Program-made: the position numbers and the translations under genes
DNA from: Nitrospirota bacterium
GTDB taxonomy: Bacteria; Nitrospirota; Thermodesulfovibrionia; Thermodesulfovibrionales; JdFR-88
Assembly: GCA_014874185.1 (NCBI GenBank)
Contig: JACWAF010000042.1
Span: forward strand, 1 to 34,745
Reading direction: 5' to 3'
DNA: 34,745 nucleotides
Shown: positions 1-8,500 of the stretch, piece by piece
How positions within the stretch are numbered: the first letter of the stretch is position 1
Layout of the letters: every line of letters starts with the position of its first letter
The notes under the pieces: generated by a model
What the model saw: only the letters and a program-made list of their open reading frames with translations
Databases searched by the model: none
Told to the model about the DNA's origin: nothing

Positions 1-422
1 CGCTGGAGTCTACCCCGTACCTGATACGGGGCGGGAATGACGAGACCTCAGCTGTTTTGGACAGCATTAGGGGGGGCCTGATTTCAGAATGGGTGGCCGA
101 GTCTGTCCAAAAAGCTGCTATTTCAATAAGTTGCTTCTCTTAAAAGAAGCCGTTTTTACTTATTTTGGACAGTAATGGTCCAGCGGATTTGACATTGCCC
201 GCATCTTCTACTATTCTGTCGAGGTAAGTAGAAGCCGTTTTCCATTTCCAATCTCCTGAATCATGTAATCCCAGAACCGTATCGGAGAGGCTATCCCTAT
301 GACGGTAAAACCTTTGAAATTCGAAGCGCACGCCAAATCATCCGCCAAATCATGGACATTCATAAAAAAGAGGCAAGATGCTTTCGATTTTCTTCTGTAA
401 GCGCCAAGAAAGGGGGTTAAAG
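1..422. other. Non-coding start of window with small inverted repeats
   Basis: I see no convincing gene here. Positions 13-31 form a short perfect hairpin (CCCCGTA, 5-nt loop, TACGGGG) followed by CGGGAATGACG, the look of a dispersed REP-type intergenic repeat. The word TTTTGGACAG or ATTTTGGACAG occurs twice, near 54 and 163. Short open frames on the minus strand (for example 140-331) have no recognisable family, no good ribosome binding site and unbiased composition, so I do not call them genes. Confidence 0.5.
133..157 (+). terminator. Possible intrinsic terminator
   Basis: A 6-bp stem GCTTCT/AGAAGC (133-138 with 145-150) with a 6-nt loop is followed by CG and five T. The stem is short and AT-rich, so it is a modest candidate. 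It would end a + strand transcript entering from outside the window. Confidence 0.35.
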
Positions 423-2042
423 ATGAAGAGAGGACTGTTTGCCTTTTCCCTTTCAGGTTTCCTGCTGATTATATCCATTTGGTTAGCCGCTTGCGGCGGC
501 GGAGGAAGCAGCAGTTCCAATTCGGCCTCAAACCAGAACGATGCGCTTCGCGTATCCTCCACCAATCCGCAGAGCAATTCCGTAATCGGGGTGAACAACT
601 CCATCACGGTCACATTCAACCAGCCGGTGCTCGCCTCAAGCGTCAATTCCAATACCTTTGTGGTAAAAGACAGCAATGGCGATCAGGTTATGGGCACAGT
701 CGCCCTCAGCAACCAGACGGCAATCTTCACCCCTCAAACTCCTCTGGCTTATTCCACCACCTATGTCGCCAGTATCACAACCGGCGTGCTGGACCAGAAA
801 GGCAACACGATGGCGGGCATGTACACATGGTCTTTTACGACCATCTCGCAGACCGACACCACGCCGTTGATGGTGGTGTCGACATGGCCGCTGGACGGGG
901 CCACGTACATGTGTCCTTATCACAGCATTAACGCAACATTCAACAAGCCGCTGCTGGCCTCGTCCATTAACTCTTCTACCTTCCTCGTAAAGGACAGCAG
1001 CGGGAATCCGGTGGAGGGATGGGTTACATACGACGGCACGACCGCAAGCTTCAACCATAACCGGCTCGATTTCAATACCAAATATTTCATCACGATAACT
1101 ACAGGTGTGAAGGATTCATCAGGCAACCCGATGGCAAGCCCTTATACCTGGTCTTACACTACCAAACCCAGCCTGTCCGCGCCCGATACCTGGTGGCCTG
1201 TCTCCGCAACCAGCGGAAGCCCCTCGGCAAGGTATTCGAACACGGCCGTGTGGACCGGAAACGACGTGATAGTGTGGGGCGGCTACTATTATAACGTCTT
1301 CAATGACGGCGGGGTGTACGACCCCGTTTATGACTCCTGGAGCGCGATGTCGCTGGTCAACGCCCCATCCGCCAGAACGGGTCATACCGCAGTATGGACT
1401 GGCTCTGAGATGATAGTCTGGGGCGGTACCGACGGCTCCAATGCCCTTAACACCGGGGGCAGGTATAATCCGGTAACGGACACATGGACACCGGTATCCA
1501 CGGTGGGCGCCCCCTCGGCAAGGACGGGGCATTCCGCCGTATGGACGGGAAAGAAGATGATCGTTTGGGGCGGCAGCTCCGGCGACAATACGGGTTTCAG
1601 CTATGATCCGGCAACCGATACATGGAGCCCCATCTCATCAACCGGGGCCCCGTCCGCAAGGACTTATCATACGGCGGTATGGACGGGCTCCGAGATGGTG
1701 GTCTGGGGAGGCATTACGAAGGACAACACGGCCACGAATACAGGCGGTATATATGACCCTGCGGCCGATTCCTGGACCGCTACGGACACGGGCAATGCCC
1801 CCGATGCCAGGTATCAGCATACGGCCGTATGGGCTGAGAACCAGATGATAGTATGGGGCGGGCTCGTGAACGGCGCGGTCACCAACACGGGCGGGAAGTA
1901 CAATCCCTGGACCGATAGCTGGAGCGCCACATCCATCATCAATGCCCCAAGCGCCAGGTCTCAGCACGCTGCGGTATGGACGGATGGCAGGATGGTGATC
2001 TGGGGAGGCGGCAATAACAAGGGCGGCAGTTACGCCCCGTAA
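423..2042 (+). CDS. Lipoprotein with two Ig-like (Big_5) domains and Kelch-type repeats
   Basis: This is a predicted secreted, lipid-anchored protein of 539 residues. The start at 423 is chosen because ATG follows a purine-rich AAGAAAGGGGGTTAAAG stretch and begins a clean signal peptide ending in the lipobox LAAC at about residue 21. A low-complexity Gly/Ser/Asn linker follows. Next come two SbsA-type Ig-like domains of about 100 residues each, with the motif pattern VSSTNPQ...TVTFNQPV and ending in YTWSFTT/YTWSYTT. The C-terminal half has at least five Kelch-like repeats of about 50 residues with the signature PSARTGHTAVWTG.EMIVWGG, which would form a beta-propeller. The role is probably surface adhesion or carbohydrate binding; no catalytic residues are evident. 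It is monocistronic and closed by a strong terminator. Confidence 0.85.
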   Translation: MKRGLFAFSLSGFLLIISIWLAACGGGGSSSSNSASNQNDALRVSSTNPQSNSVIGVNNSITVTFNQPVLASSVNSNTFVVKDSNGDQVMGTVALSNQTAIFTPQTPLAYSTTYVASITTGVLDQKGNTMAGMYTWSFTTISQTDTTPLMVVSTWPLDGATYMCPYHSINATFNKPLLASSINSSTFLVKDSSGNPVEGWVTYDGTTASFNHNRLDFNTKYFITITTGVKDSSGNPMASPYTWSYTTKPSLSAPDTWWPVSATSGSPSARYSNTAVWTGNDVIVWGGYYYNVFNDGGVYDPVYDSWSAMSLVNAPSARTGHTAVWTGSEMIVWGGTDGSNALNTGGRYNPVTDTWTPVSTVGAPSARTGHSAVWTGKKMIVWGGSSGDNTGFSYDPATDTWSPISSTGAPSARTYHTAVWTGSEMVVWGGITKDNTATNTGGIYDPAADSWTATDTGNAPDARYQHTAVWAENQMIVWGGLVNGAVTNTGGKYNPWTDSWSATSIINAPSARSQHAAVWTDGRMVIWGGGNNKGGSYAP

Positions 2043-2050
2043 TGAATCGG

Positions 2051-2089
2051 AAAATGGAAGGGGGCGGATTTTCAGCCCCCTTCCATTTT
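2051..2089. terminator. Perfect bidirectional terminator hairpin
   Basis: A 15-bp perfect inverted repeat (AAAATGGAAGGGGGC, 9-nt loop, GCCCCCTTCCATTTT) lies between two convergent genes, the Kelch lipoprotein on + and the Rrf2 regulator on -. The flanking A and T tracts make it work as an intrinsic terminator in both directions. Confidence 0.85.
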
Positions 2090-2139
2090 CAACCGGCTAT
2101 TACGGCAAATTGCGGTACTTTTTCCTGTTTGGATTCATA

Positions 2140-2580
2140 TCATTGTCCAGCTTCAATTTCCGAAACTGCTTGAATTATCCGTTGCGCCTTTATTATCTGA
2201 GCGAAGTTCCTTTTTGCAAGGACATTGCGGACCTGTTCCCTCACCTCAACCCACACCGGATGGATGGCACAGGCGCTACTCAGAGGACAGAGCCTTTCAC
2301 CAAGCGCACAGATATTCATTGCGACCGGACCCTGAATGGCCTCTATGATATCGAGAAAATTTATCAGAGCGGATTTTTTTGCAAGCTCAAACCCGCCTTT
2401 TACTCCCCTGTGGGATTTAACAATCCCAGCCTTGGCAAGCTTCTGAAGTATCTTGGCCAGAAAATTTTTCGGCACTCGGGTGCTCTTTGATATCTCGTCT
2501 ATTACGGCGATCTCCCCGGGCCTCTGCGCAAGACGGTATATGCATCTTATGGCATAATCGGTTTCCCTTGTTATCTGCAT
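2140..2580 (-). CDS. Rrf2-family transcriptional regulator, Fe-S cluster type
   Basis: This 146-residue DNA-binding regulator belongs to the Rrf2 family (IscR, NsrR and RsrR relatives). The N-terminal winged helix is typical: the segment RETDYAIRCIYRLAQ is followed by VPKNFLAKILQKLAKAGIVKS and the wing HRGVKGGFEL. Three cysteines at 91, 98 and 104 (C-x6-C-x5-C) match the [2Fe-2S] or [4Fe-4S] ligand loop of IscR and NsrR, so cluster-based sensing of oxygen, NO or iron status is likely. It lies 75 nt downstream of bacteriohemerythrin on the same strand and is probably co-transcribed, fitting an O2 or NO response pair. The start is ATG at 2580 with AGAGG just upstream. The exact signal cannot be told from sequence. 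Confidence 0.88.
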   Translation of the reverse strand: MQITRETDYAIRCIYRLAQRPGEIAVIDEISKSTRVPKNFLAKILQKLAKAGIVKSHRGVKGGFELAKKSALINFLDIIEAIQGPVAMNICALGERLCPLSSACAIHPVWVEVREQVRNVLAKRNFAQIIKAQRIIQAVSEIEAGQ

Positions 2581-2655
2581 CCTCTATCCGTATCGCGCTC
2601 CTGTTTTTAAATTCAATATGGACCTTTCCCTGCAAAATGGCTGCCATGCCTGCGG

Positions 2656-3060
2656 TTATATCTTTGTTTTTAGAAATGCACCTAATGCCTTGTCTAATTT
2701 GCGTATATGGTTCTGAAGCCATTCGACAACCATATAATTGGTATTCACAACCAGATGCACACCCGTCCCTTCTTTATCAAACTGGGCCTTCAACTCCGAG
2801 AAGTTTTGCATAAACTCCAGATGCTGCGCCTTGTGATTTTCATAACCTGAATAGTCATATTTTTTCATGAATTTTTCTTCGGCGGAAAAATGTGTTGTCA
2901 CATAATCATCCAGAAACAGAATCACCTTCATAACCTCGTCCCTGCCCTTTCCCCGCGTGCAGGCGTTGAGAAGATTATCAATACGCCTGAACAATTCCTT
3001 GTGCTGCTTGTCGATCTCGCCTACGCCTGTCGCCAGGTCATCAGTCCACTCAACTGGCAT
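2656..3060 (-). CDS. Bacteriohemerythrin
   Basis: This 134-residue, single-domain, four-helix-bundle protein carries a non-heme di-iron site that binds O2 reversibly. The ligand set is complete: H20, H57, E61, H76, H80, H118 and D123, in the order expected for the family (HFSAEEKFM, HKAQH, HIRKLD). The start is ATG 3060, not the GTG at 3066, because that GTG overlaps the excellent GGAGG at 3066-3070, which sits 5 nt before the ATG. Proposed roles in the family are oxygen storage, delivery or scavenging in microaerophiles and anaerobes. The downstream Rrf2 regulator suggests control by redox state. Confidence 0.93.
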   Translation of the reverse strand: MPVEWTDDLATGVGEIDKQHKELFRRIDNLLNACTRGKGRDEVMKVILFLDDYVTTHFSAEEKFMKKYDYSGYENHKAQHLEFMQNFSELKAQFDKEGTGVHLVVNTNYMVVEWLQNHIRKLDKALGAFLKTKI

Positions 3061-3109
3061 AAACACCTCCTTTTATGCCTAGGAGACATAGCACATTTCA
3101 ATGTTAGGC

Positions 3110-3121
3110 ATCAGTGCTGAT
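3110..3121. promoter_or_regulatory. Small inverted repeat upstream of bacteriohemerythrin
   Basis: ATCAG-TG-CTGAT, a 5-bp arm palindrome, lies about 50 bp upstream of the hemerythrin start. It could be an operator, for example for the neighbouring Rrf2 protein, but it is short and no convincing -35/-10 pair accompanies it. Confidence 0.25.
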
Positions 3122-3167
3122 ACCTGATCTTTAACACCTCACCGTCAATTTCTCTTCGTCACGGAGT

Positions 3168-5090
3168 TCATCGCCTGTGCTTACTGTCAAATTCCGGAGA
3201 TGGCTTGCCGATATGGTAGCCTTGGTCATAAACGATTCCAACCTGCCTTACCGCCTTCAGGATCTCTTCATTCTCCACGTATTCGGCTACTGTCTTGATG
3301 CCTAGTTCCTTGCACAGTACAATTATGGCCTTCACTATCGCCATATCCTTGGAATCAAAAATCATGTTCCTTATGAACTCCCCATCGATCTTCACATAGT
3401 CGATGGGGAAGCGCTTTATGTAGTGAAACGATGAAAAACCAGATCCAAAGTCGTCGATGGCGAAATTGAAACCCTCCGACTTGAGATCATGGATGAACTT
3501 CTCGAGAAGGGAGATATTCCTGACCGTGTCTCTTTCGGTAATCTCAAATACGATGGTGCCGTGGTCTATTTCGTGCTTCTTCGTCAGATTCAGCACGCCC
3601 GGAATGAATTCCTTGAGAATCAGAGACTTCGGCGACAGATTAATGAACAGAGAGCCGTCATACCCATCGGCTTGTACCTTTTCGAAGGCCTTCTCCATGA
3701 GCACGTAGTCGAGCTTGCTCACCACCCCGAGCCTCTCGGCGGCCTCGATGAACTCCCCAGCCGTCAGGATGCCCTTATCAGTCTTGATCCTGCTTAAGAC
3801 CTCGTGGCATTCGACCTTGCCGGTCTCCACGTTGATGATGGGTTGAAAGTAGGGGATGACGCTCTTCTCTTCTATGGCGTTCATGACAACTATGTTCACT
3901 TCTCCGGTTGACCTGAATACTTCCACAACGTCTTCTCCGGTAGGGATGACTATCGTATTCTTGCCCTCGTTTTTTGCCTTGTACATCATGTTGTCTGCAA
4001 ACATAAAGAGGTCCTTCGCGATCGAGGCATGGACAGGGTAAACGGCAAAACCGATGGAAGCGGTGGCTTTAACCTTTGCGCCGTCATTGGTGGCGATGGA
4101 GATCCTGCTGATATTCTCCCTTATTCTGTTTGCAACAAAAAAAGCCTGCTCTTCGTCGGCGTCCGGGAGGACAACTGCGAATTCGTCGCCGCCGTACCTG
4201 GAGAGGATATCGCCGTTTCGCAGGGCATTATGCACCACGGTGGCGATTTCTGACAGGAAACGGTCGCCGAAAACATGGCCATGCGAGTCGTTGATGTTCT
4301 TGAAGTTGTCAAGGTCGATGACGAGCACTGAGAATTTATATCCGTGCCGCTCCGCCCTCAGGATTTCATATTTGAGCAGTTCCCAGAACAGCCTTTGGTT
4401 GTAGAGATTGGTTAGCGGATCCCTTGTTGCGTAGTATTCGATGTCCCTGGTGTACTTGTAGATGGCTTTGATGGATCCGACCACATTCAAAAGGGTGGTT
4501 AAAACTCCGTCGATCACAAGCGAGCGGATGGGGTCTTTCGTCAACTTCGACTGTACCCCTATCCCCACCACTCCTCCTATCCTGGGATTCTGGAGGATGA
4601 GGGATTTGGTCTGTAACTCTATGTCCTCTTCTTTCAGGTCCAAAGGTGCGTGGAAATCGGGTGCTATGTTATGGTTGATATTAAGGGTGGCTGCGTTGCC
4701 GAGACCTTCGTTTATATTAGTGGCTTTCTGACGGATAATTTTTTCGACGGTCCCTTTTATCTCGGCGGACGGGATACCAGTCCAGAAGACCTCGAGATCG
4801 TACAGCTCATCGTCGATTTGGAAGATGGTGAAGAGGGTGTACGCTTCGATTATCCTGTTGATTTCGAGCAGCAAGCGATGGACGTGTTCCTTCCAGTCTT
4901 TCACTACTTCGGAAGTGATGATGAATTTCTCGAGCACTTGAAGCTCGAATTCGAGGATCTTCCTGTCCACTGCAACATCCCTGATCTTCTTTGCAAAGCT
5001 GCCAAGTTCCAGCAGGATGTTGTTGAATTCCGCAAAACCTATATCGGAACTCTCCATTTCGAGTTTGGTCAGGTCACTGATGCTGCTCAC
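3168..5090 (-). CDS. GGDEF-EAL c-di-GMP enzyme (C-terminal part of a frameshifted membrane protein)
   Basis: This segment carries the cytoplasmic half of a c-di-GMP turnover protein (640 residues from an internal GTG). Residues 1-220 form a helical, GAF-like linker. The GGDEF domain spans about 222-385, with an intact GGDEF at 300-304 and an RNGD inhibitory I-site at 291-294, five residues upstream as expected. The EAL domain spans about 408-636; its signature is EVL (430-432) rather than EAL, but ITERD, IDDFGSGFSSFHY, YVKIDGEF and AEYVENEE retain the acidic and lysine catalytic residues, so phosphodiesterase activity is plausible. The reading frame continues upstream of the GTG without a stop (LNARINSSTELFHKKIQDV), directly extending the membrane protein at 5141-5785. 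The GTG is therefore probably not the true start. Confidence 0.9.
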   Translation of the reverse strand: MSSISDLTKLEMESSDIGFAEFNNILLELGSFAKKIRDVAVDRKILEFELQVLEKFIITSEVVKDWKEHVHRLLLEINRIIEAYTLFTIFQIDDELYDLEVFWTGIPSAEIKGTVEKIIRQKATNINEGLGNAATLNINHNIAPDFHAPLDLKEEDIELQTKSLILQNPRIGGVVGIGVQSKLTKDPIRSLVIDGVLTTLLNVVGSIKAIYKYTRDIEYYATRDPLTNLYNQRLFWELLKYEILRAERHGYKFSVLVIDLDNFKNINDSHGHVFGDRFLSEIATVVHNALRNGDILSRYGGDEFAVVLPDADEEQAFFVANRIRENISRISIATNDGAKVKATASIGFAVYPVHASIAKDLFMFADNMMYKAKNEGKNTIVIPTGEDVVEVFRSTGEVNIVVMNAIEEKSVIPYFQPIINVETGKVECHEVLSRIKTDKGILTAGEFIEAAERLGVVSKLDYVLMEKAFEKVQADGYDGSLFINLSPKSLILKEFIPGVLNLTKKHEIDHGTIVFEITERDTVRNISLLEKFIHDLKSEGFNFAIDDFGSGFSSFHYIKRFPIDYVKIDGEFIRNMIFDSKDMAIVKAIIVLCKELGIKTVAEYVENEEILKAVRQVGIVYDQGYHIGKPSPEFDSKHRR

Positions 5091-5140
5091 ATCCTGTATT
5101 TTTTTGTGGAACAGTTCTGTGGAACTATTGATCCTCGCAT

Positions 5141-5785
5141 TCAGAAAGTTAGGATAAAGCCGGCCATGATGAAAGGGAGCGGAGACAGGACCAGGAAGAA
5201 GAAGGTGAATTTCTTTTTTATGTCATCGATTGCAGGCCCTATATCCTGCTGAACGCTTATCGCCCCCAGTATGTTTCCCTTCTGCTCTTTCAAGTGACAT
5301 TTCAGACAGCCCTTATTTGCCTTTACCGGATAGATGTTGGTCAGCAGAGAACCGTCCTTTGCGTTCATTATGCTCCCGCTGTTCAGAACGCCAGCGGCCC
5401 GCTCGCCAACTTCGCTCCCTCCCTTTCCGTACAACTTTACCCTGTATGCCGTTCCCCCGACAGCCCCCTCCAGGGATGCGATGTACTCTTCCATTTCCTT
5501 CTTCGTCCAACCTTTTTCCATAAGCTGAAACAGCATGGTGAATGTCTGCTGGGAGACAGAGCGCGATACGACGCGGGCTTGGTTCTCGACCATATCCTGA
5601 TTGATAGAATATGCGATCAGAAAGGCAAGATTAAAGCTGAGAAAGGAAACAACAAGGGTTGATACGCAGACAAAGGACTTCAGCCGATACTGCTTCCGTA
5701 AAATCGTCCGCACCAAAGGCACCCGGGCGCCTAAGCGTAACGTCTCTTTCTCCATTTTCCTGAAAACATCAAGGATTCGTTCCAC
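5141..5785 (-). CDS. Membrane heme-binding sensor (DUF3365-like), N-terminal part of the GGDEF-EAL protein
   Basis: These 214 residues look like the sensor half of the downstream GGDEF-EAL enzyme. A transmembrane helix spans about 37-60. A periplasmic domain of about 130 residues ends in a single CLKCH c-type heme motif (160-164), and a second transmembrane helix begins near 193. The layout matches Tll0287/DUF3365 heme-sensor domains. The frame stops at TGA 5141-5143 inside the second helix, while the -1 frame continues seamlessly into a cytoplasmic helix and the GGDEF-EAL region. A single-base indel around 5144-5152 (a CTTTC run) would join them. The start is GTG 5785; ATG 5755 is an alternative. 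The likely function is heme-based redox or gas sensing linked to c-di-GMP. Confidence 0.8.
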   Translation of the reverse strand: MERILDVFRKMEKETLRLGARVPLVRTILRKQYRLKSFVCVSTLVVSFLSFNLAFLIAYSINQDMVENQARVVSRSVSQQTFTMLFQLMEKGWTKKEMEEYIASLEGAVGGTAYRVKLYGKGGSEVGERAAGVLNSGSIMNAKDGSLLTNIYPVKANKGCLKCHLKEQKGNILGAISVQQDIGPAIDDIKKKFTFFFLVLSPLPFIMAGFILTF

Positions 5786-5806
5786 TCTGCGCCCCGTAAA
5801 AATTTA

Positions 5807-6202
5807 ATAAGCGTTGTGCTATTTAATCAGATTTATCGCTCTTCAGCCAGCTTTGACTTCAAGAAGGTTTTATCCTTTGGGTTCCCTTCAAGCCGAAATC
5901 CGCTTTCGCGCCGTGTGGGGATAATTTGCAATCCCTGCTTTGATTAAGCTGCCAGAGAATTGGCAAGGAAGCTCTAACCCAAGTTTGTTCACGTTTACAA
6001 GTTCCGTTTATACCTCCTTTTACAATACAGGACTCTTTTAATCCTGTTTAATAACATGCCTTAAAATGTTTGTCAAGGAATTTTCTCGTGAGCACTTTGA
6101 AAAGCAAATAAAACCCTCGATATTGATCCCCTGAGGACATCTCAGAGGTATAATTCCTATTTCGGAGTCAGGTCTTAGATATCCCTTATCGCTGGCTGTT
6201 GA
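5807..6202. other. Long intergenic leader region
   Basis: This stretch of about 400 bp holds no confident gene. On the minus strand it contains a candidate promoter (6048-6076), a hairpin just after the predicted start of transcription (ACAGGA/TCCTGT, about 6025-6046), and a strong AAAGGAGG near 6014-6021 not followed by a well-placed start codon. It also holds small hairpins (TGCCA/TGGCA and GGGAT/ATCCC). A 34-codon frame opens with GTG at 5992. The predicted transcript would carry a leader of about 250 nt before the heme/GGDEF-EAL gene. I recognise no known riboswitch. Confidence 0.4.
6048..6076 (-). promoter_or_regulatory. Candidate promoter for the heme/GGDEF-EAL gene
   Basis: Read on the minus strand, TTGACA (6071-6076) is followed after 17 nt by TATTAA (6048-6053). 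An AACAT-N8-ATGTT inverted repeat overlaps the spacer and could be an operator. The nearest downstream minus-strand gene starts at 5785. Confidence 0.5.
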
Positions 6203-6946
6203 TTAGCGCATTTTACATCCGCGGCGTTCGTATGCCTCCCAGGCGATTGCCTTTTCATACTCTTGGAAAAGTCTCTCCCGCCTTTTGAACTCTGCGGAGT
6301 GGATGGAGCGTCTGCCGTTTTTCTTGATGGTGCCAATATCTGCATGGAGCATTTCGTGGTAGACGACAAAGCGGATGTAATAAGACGGCACGCTCTTTCT
6401 GTCCAGAATCGGGTTTATCCTAATGAGGCCGGGGCCCCCGTTTCGCGATGGCGAATAGCTTCCGAGCGTGCGCTTTTTCACGGCGTATTCCCGCGGGCTT
6501 CTGCCCCATGTGATCCCGCAAATGAGCCGGCCGGAGAAATACTCTCTGTTGAGGGAGCCGTATGTACAGGAGAGGTCATGGAATTTCCCCTCCGTTTTCG
6601 GCAAAAACCTTCCTGCGCGCTCCGTGGTCCTTCCCAATTCTGCTTTTTCAATCTGCCTTCCGTTTGCCCTTATGTAGCGTCTCAAAATGGGAAAGCGCTC
6701 TCCTTTTTTTCTGTTTTTTATGAACCTCGCTATCTCTCGGATAACATCCGGGCCTGACTTGAGGAATATCCTGTGGAGCCGGAGCCGGGTCCTCTCTCCG
6801 TCCCGCGTCACAGATAAAACGCTTACGGAATTTGAAGTGATTGAAATGGAAAGAGGCCTGCCAGTCAGGGCCTCAAGCCGCTCCCCAAGGCTTTTTTCAT
6901 CCCACTCAATGGGCAGGCAGTACTGCAGGTCTTCTCCCGCTGCCAT
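6203..6946 (-). CDS. SprT-like zinc metallopeptidase-domain protein
   Basis: This is a 247-residue soluble protein. The C-terminal half carries the SprT/WLM-type zinc site HEMLH (H197, E198, H201) with a further histidine at 216 in HSAEFKRRE. It follows a segment (GSYSPSRNGGPGLIRINPIL) that resembles the beta-hairpin region before the helix in SprT-like proteins. The N-terminal 110 residues are unlike any family I know. There is no signal peptide, so it is probably cytoplasmic. ATG 6946 is preferred; an upstream in-frame TTG at 6973 is possible, and neither has a clear ribosome binding site. The substrate is unknown. SprT homologues include DNA-protein crosslink proteases, but that function cannot be assumed. 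Confidence 0.75.
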   Translation of the reverse strand: MAAGEDLQYCLPIEWDEKSLGERLEALTGRPLSISITSNSVSVLSVTRDGERTRLRLHRIFLKSGPDVIREIARFIKNRKKGERFPILRRYIRANGRQIEKAELGRTTERAGRFLPKTEGKFHDLSCTYGSLNREYFSGRLICGITWGRSPREYAVKKRTLGSYSPSRNGGPGLIRINPILDRKSVPSYYIRFVVYHEMLHADIGTIKKNGRRSIHSAEFKRRERLFQEYEKAIAWEAYERRGCKMR

Positions 6947-7220
6947 GCAGTAAATATAACCCAAACCGGGCAATCAGGTATATGGAAGCGAATCCGGGAC
7001 GCCTATCGGATTTCAAAAAGGGATTCCGGGGATAAAGATGAGCCTCTGGTGGCGGGGCGGAGAAGAGAGTCCGTGCATAAGTTACTTGTCGATGTGAATG
7101 TTGCGAAAAAGTTTTATCGGCACAGAGGGTTACGGGAGGGAAAGAGCAGCTTTTTCCTGCCGTTCCCGATGATTATGGAGGGTATGCTGCTGTTTTGTAT
7201 CACTGCGATGATCGCTTTCA

Positions 7221-8462
7221 TCAATGCCTCCGCGGTTCGTTTATCCAGCTGGCAGCAGAAACCGTAACCAGTCCGAGGCCCACTCCAACGGCCGACATCA
7301 CGGGCACGGCAACATAGCCCCAATGATCGGCCACGAAACCTCCCAATGCTGCTCCCATCACGCCGGAAAACGCGGTTACTGCATTGAAAATACCCATGGC
7401 GCCTCCCTCTTCTTTTCCGGATGGGGCCAGCTGCGCAGTAAGCGCTGTGCCGCTTACGCTTAGCAGTGACCATGAAAGCACAACAAGGGAGAAGCCTGCA
7501 AGGGCAAGCCAGCCTCTTTCTCCTGAGCGTGTCAGCCCAAGAAAGACAAGGCCGATAACGGCAAGCAGGCGCACTCCGAGAGCAGCTTTTAATACTTTGT
7601 CAGAGCCAAATCTGTCAGATAATTTCCCCGCCGGTATGTAAAGGGCGAGCCCGAGGCCAGCCGCCACGGCAAAACCCAGGGATGATAAAGATGGCGACAC
7701 GCCATACGCTTTCTGCATTAATACGGGATAAAGAGAGAAAACCGCCGCAGAACCTGTATAGCTTAACATCCAGGAAAGCAGAAAACGCGCAAAAGGCAAT
7801 CGCTCCGCTTTTTCAATCTTACGGATTGCACTAAGGTTTACGTAGTGATACAGACGCAGCGGCGAGTTGGAAGCGGGCCATTCGGCATGACGAACGGGCT
7901 GCGGCAAGGGAGGCCTGTGATGGAGTGGAACAGCCGGAGCATGTGTTGCAAACCAGCCGGGCAATATGCCAAGAAGGGTAAGCCCCGCAGCTAAAAACAT
8001 CCCGGCGGATAGGCCTGTCTGACTCAAACTGCTGGCAATGAACAACCCGATTACCTGCCCAAAGCCAAAAAAAGTCTGCAGCCAGCCTATGCGTCTATCC
8101 CATTCGTCCTTTGGGTGGGCTTCCACGACAAACAGGTTTGCAACTGTGGCTGCCCCAGCGGAACCCGTGCTTTGCATCAAGGCCAGCCAGAGCCATGCCG
8201 TCAAGGAAAGTGTAAATGGGAATATGCCAAGCCCCGCCGCAATAAGGAACAGTCCGCCTACTAATAGGACGCGGTGCAACCTGTAACGGTCGGCCAGAGC
8301 ACCCCAAACGGGAGCTGTCAGACCGCCAATGCTGAATGCAGCCATCACCAGTCCGACCTGTGTGGCGCTGCCTGAACGGCTTACAATCAGAGGCAATAAG
8401 ATAGGCGCCAAACCAGCCATAGTGGTTCCCATTAATGCGTATGCTAAATACCAGGTTTCCAT
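7221..8462 (-). CDS. Major facilitator superfamily transporter
   Basis: This 413-residue inner-membrane protein has about 12 hydrophobic helices arranged as two six-helix halves around a basic central loop (about residues 180-220). The MFS motif A appears as GALADRYRLHR after helix 2, and a related GKLSDRFGSD follows helix 8, typical of drug-efflux or sugar-type carriers. The substrate cannot be assigned. No adjacent metabolic gene helps; the arsenic operon lies upstream, separated by about 350 bp. A 13-bp palindrome of TetR-operator type lies about 40 bp before the start, suggesting ligand-controlled efflux. The start is ATG 8462; its ribosome binding site is weak. Confidence 0.88.
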   Translation of the reverse strand: METWYLAYALMGTTMAGLAPILLPLIVSRSGSATQVGLVMAAFSIGGLTAPVWGALADRYRLHRVLLVGGLFLIAAGLGIFPFTLSLTAWLWLALMQSTGSAGAATVANLFVVEAHPKDEWDRRIGWLQTFFGFGQVIGLFIASSLSQTGLSAGMFLAAGLTLLGILPGWFATHAPAVPLHHRPPLPQPVRHAEWPASNSPLRLYHYVNLSAIRKIEKAERLPFARFLLSWMLSYTGSAAVFSLYPVLMQKAYGVSPSLSSLGFAVAAGLGLALYIPAGKLSDRFGSDKVLKAALGVRLLAVIGLVFLGLTRSGERGWLALAGFSLVVLSWSLLSVSGTALTAQLAPSGKEEGGAMGIFNAVTAFSGVMGAALGGFVADHWGYVAVPVMSAVGVGLGLVTVSAASWINEPRRH

Positions 8463-8500
8463 AATGGGAGAAATGAAAAATCGCCTTTTCCAATAGTTAC

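Noticed and set aside
140-331. 63-codon open frame on the minus strand near the window start
   Set aside because: No known family, no ribosome binding site, and it overlaps a hairpin and repeat-like words. Probably chance.
1200-2040. Regular repeats resembling a tandem DNA repeat or array
   Set aside because: These are coding Kelch repeats with diverged DNA and a constant protein pattern, not a CRISPR or satellite array.
5141-5143. TGA at the end of the heme-sensor frame considered as a third selenocysteine codon
   Set aside because: The frame closes again within 19 codons with protein-unlike sequence, while the -1 frame gives the clear continuation. A frameshift explains it better.
5888-5992. 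34-codon frame starting at GTG on the minus strand in the long leader
   Set aside because: The nearby AAAGGAGG is more than 20 nt upstream, too far to serve it, and no homologue is recognised. Not called as a gene.
6123-6154. TTGATC and TATAAT on the plus strand as a promoter
   Set aside because: The spacer is 20 nt and no plus-strand gene follows.
7049-7267. 72-codon open frame on the plus strand
   Set aside because: It overlaps the end of the MFS gene on the opposite strand and shows no family or ribosome binding site.
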